This document shows, piece by piece, positions 27,601 through 34,483 of a stretch of 34,483 nucleotides of DNA. The stretch is from a bacterium. Lineage in GTDB: Bacteria; Chloroflexota; Dormibacteria; Aeolococcales; Bog-877. The DNA lies in assembly GCA_021844355.1 (NCBI GenBank), contig JAKBTP010000101.1:1-34483 (forward strand), given 5' to 3'. The notes beneath the pieces were generated by a model that was given only the letters and a program-made list of their open reading frames with translations, did no database searches and was not told the origin of the DNA. The translations under genes and the position numbers were made by a program. Position 1 is the first letter of the stretch; each line of letters begins with the position of its first letter.

Positions 27601-28461
27601 ATGTCTCCCGGCCTATACTCCAAGTTGGCCGGCCTGGTCGGGGCCCGGACGGTGAGGCAGCGGCCCTGCGGGGAGATGCGGATTTTGGAGCAAGGCGAGC
27701 GGCCCAGGCCCTGGCGCCGAGCCTACCGCCGTGACCGCGACCTGCCCTGGGCGCGCAGCCCCGCCGCACGAGCGGTCCGAGGAGCCCTGCTCAACTTCGT
27801 GATCGGGCCGGTGGTACACCACTACGGCCATCCCCGGGTGCGGGGGCTGGAGAACCTGCGCGGGCTGCGGCCCCCCTTCCTCCTGGCCGCCAATCACTCC
27901 AGCCACCTGGACACCCCGGCCATCCTGCTGGCCCTGCCGCCCCGCCTGAGGCGCCGGACCCTGGTGGCGGCGGCCGCCGACTACTTCTTCGACGAGCCCT
28001 GGAAGGGGGCGTTGGTGGCGCTGGCGGTGGGGGCGATCGCCGTCGAGCGGGAGCGCCCGCCCCGCCAGTCGGTCAAGCTGGTGCGCCGCCTGCTCCAGGA
28101 GGGCTGGAACCTGGTGGTCTTCCCGGAGGGGGGGCGAAGCCACGACGGCCGCCTGCACCGGGGCAAGCGGGGGATCGCCCATCTGGCGGCGGCGGCCGGA
28201 GTACCGGTGGTGCCGGTGGGGATCGTCGGCACCTTCGCCGCTCTGCCGGCGGGGTACCACTGGCCGCGCCGTAGCCAGCTCGAGGTGCGCTTTGGCAAGC
28301 CGATGTTCCGCAACGCCCAGGAGCGGCCCCAACCTGGCCCGGCCGGGCTCAGGTCAGCCACCGAGGGGATCATGGCCTCGATCCAGGCGCTGACCGGTCA
28401 GGAGCTCGCCGCCGAGGAGGCCGTGCCCCTCGATGCCAGCGGTGCCCGCCGGGCCAGCTGA
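27601..28461 (+). CDS. 1-acyl-sn-glycerol-3-phosphate acyltransferase (PlsC-like)
   Basis: [12 protein letters not shown] (HX4D) and [25 protein letters not shown]. Confidence 0.9.
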   Translation: MSPGLYSKLAGLVGARTVRQRPCGEMRILEQGERPRPWRRAYRRDRDLPWARSPAARAVRGALLNFVIGPVVHHYGHPRVRGLENLRGLRPPFLLAANHSSHLDTPAILLALPPRLRRRTLVAAAADYFFDEPWKGALVALAVGAIAVERERPPRQSVKLVRRLLQEGWNLVVFPEGGRSHDGRLHRGKRGIAHLAAAAGVPVVPVGIVGTFAALPAGYHWPRRSQLEVRFGKPMFRNAQERPQPGPAGLRSATEGIMASIQALTGQELAAEEAVPLDASGARRAS

Positions 28462-28483
28462 CCCTCCCCGCTACCCTATCCCC

Positions 28484-29008
28484 ATGGAAGCGGACCCGGA
28501 CTCCCAGGCTGCCGATGCGCCCCTGGTGGGGGTGGTGATGGGGTCTCGCTCGGACTGGGAGACGATGCGCCACGCCGCGGAGACCCTGGAGCGTCTCGGA
28601 GTCCCCCATGAGGTGCGGGTGGTGTCCGCCCACCGGACCCCCGAGCTGCTCAGCCGGTACGCCGCCGAGGCGCAGGGCAGGGGGCTCAGGGTGTTGATCG
28701 CCGGCGCCGGGGGAGCCGCCCACCTGCCGGGGATGCTGGCTGCCGGAACCCACCTTCCGGTCCTGGGGGTGCCGGTGGAGACGAAGGCGCTGGGCGGGCT
28801 CGACTCCCTCCTGGCCATAGTCCAGATGCCAGCCGGGGTCCCCGTGGGCACCCTGGCGGTGGGGAAAGCCGGCGCGGTGAACGCAGCCTTGCTGGCGGCC
28901 GCCGTCCTGGCCCTCTCGGATGCCGGCGTTCAGTCAAGGCTCCTGGAGTACCGCCGCCATCAGACCGAGGAGGTGCTCGCCACCGGCGACCCCCGGCAGG
29001 CGGGCTAG
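28484..29008 (+). CDS. purE: N5-carboxyaminoimidazole ribonucleotide mutase
   Basis: [58 protein letters not shown] at 28484 within listed ORF 28433. Confidence 0.95.
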   Translation: MEADPDSQAADAPLVGVVMGSRSDWETMRHAAETLERLGVPHEVRVVSAHRTPELLSRYAAEAQGRGLRVLIAGAGGAAHLPGMLAAGTHLPVLGVPVETKALGGLDSLLAIVQMPAGVPVGTLAVGKAGAVNAALLAAAVLALSDAGVQSRLLEYRRHQTEEVLATGDPRQAG

Positions 29009-29011
29009 CCG

Positions 29012-30124
29012 GTGGTGCGGGTGGGCTGCCTGGGAGGTGGCCAGCTGGGGCGGATGTTGGCCCTGGCCGGAAGGCCCCTGGGGCTGAGCTTCACCTTCCT
29101 GGAGCCTCAGCCCGATTCCTCGGCGGGCCAGGTGGGCTCACAGCTCCAAGGGGCCTACGACGACCCCGGGAGGCTGCGCGAGCTGGCGGAGTCTAGCGAC
29201 CTGGTGACCTTTGAGTTCGAGTCCGTTCCCGAGCGGGCGGCCACAGAGCTGGCCGGTCGGTGCCCCGTCTTCCCCCCGCCGAGGGCGCTGGCGGTGGCCC
29301 AGGACCGGCTCCGGGAGAAGGAGATCTTCGCCCGGCTCGGGATCCCCAGCGCTCCCTACCACCCGGTCGCCGGCCCCGCGGATCTGCCGCCGGCGCTGGA
29401 GGCGGTGCCGCCACCGGCACGGCTCAAGACCAGGACCCTGGGCTATGACGGCCATGGCCAGGTCAGGGTGGACGGTCTGGAGTCGCTGCGCCGGGCGTTC
29501 GAGGCCGTCCAGGCCGTCCCGTCCATCCTGGAGCGGGAGCAGCATTTCAGCCGGGAGCTCTCGGTCCTGGGGGTGCGCTCGGGCCGTGGGGAGCTGGCCT
29601 TCTATCCCCTCACGGAGAACCACCACGAGGGGTCGGTGCTGCGCCTCTCGGTCGCTCCGGCGCCGCGCCTTGAGGCCACACTCCAGCGACGCGCGGAGGA
29701 GATCTGCGCTGCGGTCATGGAGGAGCTGGAGTACGTCGGGGTGATGGCCATCGAGCTCTTCGACCAGGAGGGGGAGCTGGTGGCCAACGAGATCGCGCCG
29801 CGGGTGCACAACTCCGGCCACTGGACCATCGAGGGGGCCGTCACCTCTCAGTTCGAGAACCACCTCCGGGCCGGTCTGGGGTGGCCGCTGGGGGAGACGT
29901 CGGCCCGCGGCCGTTCGGTGATGCTCAACATCCTCGGCGAGCTTCCCCCAGCCCCCGGTGTGCTTGCGGTCCCGGGAAGCCACCTGCACCTGTATGGCAA
30001 AGAGCCCCGGGCGGGCCGCAAGCTGGGCCACGTCACCGTCAGCCCCGCCCCAGATTGGGGGGGCGTAATGGCGCTCGGGCGCCTGCCGGGCATCCGAGTT
30101 CCGCCCGCGGCCACCGCCGGATGA
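29012..30124 (+). CDS. purK: 5-(carboxyamino)imidazole ribonucleotide synthase
   Basis: VGCLGGGQLGRMLALAGRPLGL, KTRTLGYDGHGQVRV, EIAPRVHNSGHWTIEGAVTSQFENHLRA. Confidence 0.95.
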   Translation: MVRVGCLGGGQLGRMLALAGRPLGLSFTFLEPQPDSSAGQVGSQLQGAYDDPGRLRELAESSDLVTFEFESVPERAATELAGRCPVFPPPRALAVAQDRLREKEIFARLGIPSAPYHPVAGPADLPPALEAVPPPARLKTRTLGYDGHGQVRVDGLESLRRAFEAVQAVPSILEREQHFSRELSVLGVRSGRGELAFYPLTENHHEGSVLRLSVAPAPRLEATLQRRAEEICAAVMEELEYVGVMAIELFDQEGELVANEIAPRVHNSGHWTIEGAVTSQFENHLRAGLGWPLGETSARGRSVMLNILGELPPAPGVLAVPGSHLHLYGKEPRAGRKLGHVTVSPAPDWGGVMALGRLPGIRVPPAATAG

Positions 30125-31200
30125 CCCCGCCGCCGGCCCCGGCCCGGATCGGCGACGGGGGACAGCCCGACCATCCCCCGGGCCGCCTCGCCGAGGTGGT
30201 CGGCCACGGGATGCAGCGCCAGCAGCTTGAGAGGCAGGTCCGTGGGGGCGCTCTCGCCCACGCCTACTGGATCGCCGGCCCGGCGCGAGTGGGGAAGACC
30301 ACCCTGGCTCTGGCACTGGCTTCCGAGCTGCTCCAGGCGGAGAGCTGGCCGGGAGGGCTGGCGGCCCACCCCGACTTCTGGCTGGACGACCGCCAGGAGA
30401 GCCTGGGGGTGGATCGCGTGAGGGGCCCGGAGGGAGAGTTGGGGCCGTCCCTGCAGCACTTCCTCAGCCTCTCGGCCTACGCCTCCGGGCCCAAGGTGGC
30501 GGTGCTGGCCAACGCCGACCGGCTCACCCTCCCGGCGGCCAACAGCCTGCTGCGCCTCCTGGAGGAGCCTCCCCGGGAGTCCATCCTCATCCTCACGACG
30601 TCCAGACCAGACTCGGAGCATCTTCCGGGGACCCTGCGCAGCCGCTGTCAGCAACTCGGCCTGGGCCCGGTCGCGACCCCCCTGATCTCCAGCTGGCTGG
30701 CGGCTCGGGGCCGACCGAAGCTGGAGTGCGAGACGGCGGCCGCGATCTCCGAAGGGCGGCCCGGGCTGGCCCTGGAACTGGTATCGGACCCCGAGCTGGC
30801 CTCTCGGACCGCCGGCCTGCTGGACTCCTACCTGGGCTGCTCCAACCTCGGCCCGGCGGGTTGGCTCGAGCTCAGCCGGGAGCTGGCCGAGCGCGGCCGG
30901 GAACGGGAGCTGGCCTGGGAGGCGCTCCGCACCTGGGCGGCCTTCCTCAGGACGTGCTGCACCCTGGCGGCCGGGGCCGAGCCGCCCCCCGGGCCCCCTT
31001 CGTTCCGGGCGGGAGGCGAGGCGTGGGCGCGAGAGCTGGGGCTCCAAGAGTGCCTGAGGCGCTACGATCTGGCGGTGGAGGGCCTTTCGCGCCTCGCCGA
31101 GGCGGCCACCGCTAGGCTGGTCTTGGACCGTCTTCTGTTGCTGACCTTCGGAGCCTTCGATTCCCAACCCACGGCCCCTGCCGGCCGGGTGCGTCCTTGA
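30121..31200 (+). CDS. holB: DNA polymerase III delta' subunit
   Basis: AHAYWIAGPARVGKTTLALALASELLQ, VAVLANADRLTLPAANSLLRLLEEPPRESILILTT, LRSRCQQL; followed by ricT. ATG 30121 (ATGA overlap with purK) chosen over listed start 29881. Confidence 0.88.
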   Translation: MTPPPAPARIGDGGQPDHPPGRLAEVVGHGMQRQQLERQVRGGALAHAYWIAGPARVGKTTLALALASELLQAESWPGGLAAHPDFWLDDRQESLGVDRVRGPEGELGPSLQHFLSLSAYASGPKVAVLANADRLTLPAANSLLRLLEEPPRESILILTTSRPDSEHLPGTLRSRCQQLGLGPVATPLISSWLAARGRPKLECETAAAISEGRPGLALELVSDPELASRTAGLLDSYLGCSNLGPAGWLELSRELAERGRERELAWEALRTWAAFLRTCCTLAAGAEPPPGPPSFRAGGEAWARELGLQECLRRYDLAVEGLSRLAEAATARLVLDRLLLLTFGAFDSQPTAPAGRVRP

Positions 31201-31210
31201 GGAGATCCTG

Positions 31211-32068
31211 ATGCCACTCGCGGTGGGGGTCAAGTTCCGCCGCCACGGCCCCCTCAACTACTACGCGCCCCCCGCCGACGAGGAGCTGGCCCCGGGCTGC
31301 CGGGTGCTGGCCGAGACCGCCCGCGGCCCGGAGATCGGTGAGGTGGTGATGGGCGCCACGGAGCTGGCCCCGGAGCTGCTTCCCAGAAGGCTTGAGCCGG
31401 TGATACGGCGGGCCACGGAGGAGGACCTGCGCCAGCGCCAGGCGATGGACGAGAGGCTGCCGGCCGCGATGGCCGCCGCCCGAGAGCTGGTGGCGCGCCG
31501 CGACCTGCCCGTCAAGGTGGCGCGGGCGGAGATCAACTTCGAGGGCAGCCGCATCCTCTTCGACCTCACCGCCGAGCGCCAGACCGCCTACCAGGACCTG
31601 GCCCGGGAGCTGGCCACCGAGCTTCGCTGCCGGGTGGAGATCCGCCAGATCGGAGCCCGGGACGAGGCGCGAATCCAGGACGGCTACGGGCCGTGCGGGC
31701 GCCGCCTCTGCTGCTCCTCCTGGCTCAAGGAGTTCGTGCCGGTCACCATCAAGATGGCCAAGGAGCAGGGGCTACCCCTCAACCCCACCCGCCTCAACGG
31801 CATGTGCGGCAAGCTCAAGTGCTGCCTCCAGTACGAGAACGAGCAGTACGTCGAGGTGAAGCGCCGTCTGCCCCGCCCCGGCCAGCAGCTCCAACTGGAC
31901 CAGGGTGCCGCGGTGGTGTCCGAGGTCGACGTGGTCCGTGAGCAGGTGCTGGTCACCATGACCGAGAGTGGCACCGTGATGGCGGTGCCGGCAGCCGAGG
32001 TGGAGTCCCCGGCGGCCGGCAGGCGGAAGGGCCGCCGCAGCGGCCCCGCGAGGGAGCCGGAGGGCTGA
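31211..32068 (+). CDS. ricT: PSP1 C-terminal domain protein (RicT/YaaT)
   Basis: PSP1 motifs YGPCGRRLCCSSWLKEFVPVTIKMAKEQGLPLNPTRLNGMCGKLKCCLQYE. Confidence 0.92.
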   Translation: MPLAVGVKFRRHGPLNYYAPPADEELAPGCRVLAETARGPEIGEVVMGATELAPELLPRRLEPVIRRATEEDLRQRQAMDERLPAAMAAARELVARRDLPVKVARAEINFEGSRILFDLTAERQTAYQDLARELATELRCRVEIRQIGARDEARIQDGYGPCGRRLCCSSWLKEFVPVTIKMAKEQGLPLNPTRLNGMCGKLKCCLQYENEQYVEVKRRLPRPGQQLQLDQGAAVVSEVDVVREQVLVTMTESGTVMAVPAAEVESPAAGRRKGRRSGPAREPEG

Positions 32069-32078
32069 CCCGAGGCGG

Positions 32079-32681
32079 TCAGCGCCGGCGCAGATACCTC
32101 CAGGCAACCCAGGCGCTGGCGGCCAGGGCGGCCAGCCCCAAGGCGCCTGCCAGTCGGCGGTCCCTCAGCTGAGCCCTCGGCTGCACCGGCGGCAGGATCT
32201 CGAGCTGAGGTGGGGGCCCGGCCGCCGGGGCCGCGGCCACCGGGGCCGACTCCTGGCGTAAGCGCGTCTCCAGCGCCCGGCGGAACCTGGCCACCCCCTG
32301 GGAGACGGCCCGCTCCTGGGCCGCGGCACCGGCCTCGTCTATCCGTCCCCGCCCGTCCACCAGGACGGTGAGGCGGAGGTCCGATCCTCCGTCCGGCGCC
32401 TCCCGGACGCGGGCGCGGACCTCGACGTGGGCCCTCCCCTCGCCGCGCACCTCGCGACCGCTCAGCGTCCAGGTGACCCGTTTCCCCGGCTCCTCGATGT
32501 GCTGGCGGCCGTACCCTCGGTAGGTCACGGCGTGACCCCCGATCGTCGCTCGCACAGTTCCCCGGCCGGCCTCCGACCGGCGCAGGCCGGGCAGGAGCTC
32601 AGCCGCCCCACCCTCCAGCACCAGAAGGCTCCACACCCTCTCCGGGGCGGCCGCCAGCCGGATCTCTTCGATGTAGGTCAT
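32079..32681 (-). CDS. SRPBCC (CoxG-like) protein with C-terminal membrane anchor
   Basis: MTYIEEIRLAAAPERVWSLL...LLPGLRRSEAGRGTVRATIGGHAVTYRG; tail LAGALGLAALAASAWVAWRYLRRR. Confidence 0.75.
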   Translation of the reverse strand: MTYIEEIRLAAAPERVWSLLVLEGGAAELLPGLRRSEAGRGTVRATIGGHAVTYRGYGRQHIEEPGKRVTWTLSGREVRGEGRAHVEVRARVREAPDGGSDLRLTVLVDGRGRIDEAGAAAQERAVSQGVARFRRALETRLRQESAPVAAAPAAGPPPQLEILPPVQPRAQLRDRRLAGALGLAALAASAWVAWRYLRRR

Positions 32682-33397
32682 GACCGGCCCTCCTCATCTC
32701 CACTGCCGCCACTGGCGCCCTCCGGAGGCGGCGGCGCGGCGGGCTCCCAGCCCGGGAGGTGTCGGCCGCGAGGCGCGGGGGGTGAGCTCGGGGGGCGCCG
32801 GGGGGCGGGTGGTGCCACCAGCTGGGACAGCGGGGTGCCCGCCAGCTCCCGCCGCACCACCATGGTGCCAGCCAGCAGGTCCTCCAGGGCCCGGCGGTCA
32901 GGACGGGAGATGATCAGGATCGGGCTGCCCACGTACTCGAAGAACAGCAGCGGAAGGCTGATCGGGGTCACCAGCAGGGGCAGCCAGAAGGGGATCGAGC
33001 GGAGCACCGCGGCGCGCACGCTGAGCGGGGACCCGTCCAGCCTGGTGATCCGCAGGCCGAGGGCGAGCTTGCCCGGCGTGGCCCCCCAGATGAGGTAGCT
33101 GGCTATGAGATAGGCGGCGGTGAGCACCTCGATGGCGATGTAGAAGTGGAACACCGTGGCGTTGACGTCCGGGTACTTGGCGAGGGAGGCGCTCAGCCCC
33201 GCCTTGGGGTGGCTCTGGTAGTAGGCAGACCAGCGGTTCACCTCCCCGGCGGCGATGAGCTCGTATGCCACCACCTCAGGGATCAGGAGGGCGAAGAAGT
33301 CGATCACCCCGGCAAGGAAGCGGGGTCCACGGGGAAGTGGGGGGTGGCCCCAGTTCGAGTTGGCCCGGTCGGCGCCGTCCGGGGTCTGCCGCAACAC
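32678..33397 (-). CDS. RDD-family membrane protein
   Basis: RGPRFLAGVIDFFALLIPEVVAYELI, WGATPGKLALGLRITRLDGSPLSVRAAVLRSIPFWLP; ATGA overlap with the SRPBCC gene. Confidence 0.87.
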   Translation of the reverse strand: MLRQTPDGADRANSNWGHPPLPRGPRFLAGVIDFFALLIPEVVAYELIAAGEVNRWSAYYQSHPKAGLSASLAKYPDVNATVFHFYIAIEVLTAAYLIASYLIWGATPGKLALGLRITRLDGSPLSVRAAVLRSIPFWLPLLVTPISLPLLFFEYVGSPILIISRPDRRALEDLLAGTMVVRRELAGTPLSQLVAPPAPRRPPSSPPAPRGRHLPGWEPAAPPPPEGASGGSGDEEGRS

Positions 33398-33588
33398 TGG
33401 CTCCCTCTCGGCCCGCCTCGGATCCCGGTCTCATGGTCTCAAGGCGTCGCGAACTTGATTCTAAGCACCTTGGGCGAGTGCCGCCTCGGAAAACGGGAAC
33501 CACGGATGGGAGCAGGGCACCCGCCGAAGCCGTAACGATTGATGCACGGCGGATCGGAACGGCGCACCTCACCAATACAGTCAGGGGC

Positions 33589-33813
33589 ATGCAGAAGCCC
33601 AACCGGGGCTCTACGAGAGTGCTCATCTCGGCTCGTCTGCGGGGCTGGGCGGAGCACCTTCGGAGCGGCTCCCCGGGGCAGGGGATGGTTGAGTACGCGC
33701 TCATCCTGATGCTGGTGGCCATGGTTCTCATCGTCATCGTCGGAGTGCTGGGAGGGCATGTGACGAACATGTATTCCAACATCTCCAATGGAGTTGCGCG
33801 CGCCAGCAGCTGA
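33589..33813 (+). CDS. Flp/Fap-type pilin subunit
   Basis: 74 aa from internal ATG: GSPGQGMVEYALILMLVAMVLIVIVGVLGGHVTNMYSNI, the Flp prepilin signature. Confidence 0.85.
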   Translation: MQKPNRGSTRVLISARLRGWAEHLRSGSPGQGMVEYALILMLVAMVLIVIVGVLGGHVTNMYSNISNGVARASS

Positions 33814-33907
33814 CCCGACCGGGGGGCCCTCCGGGCCTCTGCTATCCTCGACTTCGGAGCCGCCGGCCGCCTCCGGCCGGAACCGATTCTGAGGAGTACC
33901 CGCGCAC

Positions 33908-34207
33908 ATGACCTACGTGATCGGCGAGACCTGCATCGACGTCAAGGACAAGTCCTGCGTAGAAGTGTGTCCGGTGGACTGCATCATCGGCGGCGACGAG
34001 GACCGGATGCTCTTCATCGACCCCGCCGAGTGCATCGACTGCGGGGCCTGCGTCGACCCCTGCCCGGTGGACGCCATCTACGCCGAGGAGGACCTTCCCC
34101 CGGAGTGGGGGGAGTACGTCGAGATCAACCGGGAGTACTTCCAGGACCGGGAGGCGGCCCGGGCCAAGGTGGCGGTCAAGGAGGTCACCCCGGCTCAGCT
34201 CGACTGA
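33908..34207 (+). CDS. fdxA: Seven-iron-type ferredoxin (3Fe-4S/4Fe-4S)
   Basis: MTYVIGETCIDVKDKSCVEVCPVDCIIGGDEDRMLFIDPAECIDCGACVDPCPVDAIYAEEDLP. Confidence 0.95.
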   Translation: MTYVIGETCIDVKDKSCVEVCPVDCIIGGDEDRMLFIDPAECIDCGACVDPCPVDAIYAEEDLPPEWGEYVEINREYFQDREAARAKVAVKEVTPAQLD

Positions 34208-34341
34208 GCTCCTCCTCGTCGGCGATTAGGGTCATTACCACAAGCTCTGCCCGCTATTCTTGGTGTGACTATCCCGATGCCCGGCGCCGCCACCGGCGCT
34301 ATCGTCTGGGGAGCAGGCGGCTTTGGGCATGGAGGAGCCAG

Positions 34342-34483
34342 ATGGCTATGACCGTGGACCGGCAGCTGGGGGTGGAGGCGGGGACTGACCCCAAGGCGGT
34401 GATCGCCTTCGCCAGGGACCAGGGCGTCAAGATCGTCGACTTCCGCTTCAGCGACCTCTTGGGCCAGTGGCAGCACTTCAGCA
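34342..34483 (+). CDS. glnA: Glutamine synthetase, N-terminal fragment (truncated by window end; not in the ORF track)
   Basis: Manual translation from ATG 34342: MAMTVDRQLGVEAGTDPKAVIAFARDQGVKIVDFRFSDLLGQWQHFS, the GlnA beta-grasp N-terminus; GGAG upstream. Confidence 0.88.
   Translation, partial: MAMTVDRQLGVEAGTDPKAVIAFARDQGVKIVDFRFSDLLGQWQHFS

Noticed and set aside
33473-33588. Known c-di-GMP (GEMM-I) or c-di-AMP (ydaO) riboswitch upstream of the Flp pilin
   Set aside because: Some short similarities (CCGAA-CCG) but the conserved core sequences could not be found; kept only as an unassigned structured leader.
33863-33880. CCGGCC-GCCTCC-GGCCGG hairpin before the ferredoxin gene
   Set aside because: Short GC-only dyad without T-tract or context; too common in GC-rich DNA to claim a function.
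1-34483. CRISPR arrays, transposases, integrases, phage or defence islands
   Set aside because: No repeat-spacer pattern, terminal inverted repeats or hallmark proteins were seen on either strand.

Overview
High-GC bacterial chromosomal window, lineage not assigned. It is mostly ordinary, tightly packed chromosomal gene content with little accessory DNA. From left to right: a truncated CDS, a GNAT acetyltransferase, a HEAT-repeat protein and an AbrB/PIN (VapBC-type) pair; tRNA-Gln(CTG), gltX, a small membrane protein and tRNA-Glu(TTC); an OsmC-like protein, a PucR-type regulator, an MDR dehydrogenase and a dynamin-like GTPase. Next comes a phosphatidylinositol/PIM-type block (ArsR-like HTH, ino1, PatA-like acyltransferase, PimA-like GT4, CDP-alcohol phosphatidyltransferase). 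It is followed by a complete glycerol/dihydroxyacetone operon (glpF-dhaK-dhaL-glpK-glpA-glpB-glpC-dhaM/HPr/EI fusion), then a second CDP-alcohol phosphatidyltransferase, an SDR epimerase and a PlsC-like acyltransferase. The right end carries purE-purK-holB-ricT, SRPBCC and RDD proteins, an orphan Flp pilin, a ferredoxin and the 5' end of a glutamine synthetase gene. The most interesting points are: the composite glycerol operon, where dhaKL and dhaM are separated by glpKABC and DhaM carries a full-length-looking Enzyme I; an inverted repeat next to a promoter-like sequence upstream of glpF; two short leader ORFs whose stops overlap the start of the next gene; gltX flanked by both tRNA-Glu and tRNA-Gln; and a potentially structured 5' leader on an orphan Flp pilin. 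No CRISPR array, transposon, phage or clearly undescribed defence-like system was seen. All assignments are by reading motifs; no database search was run.
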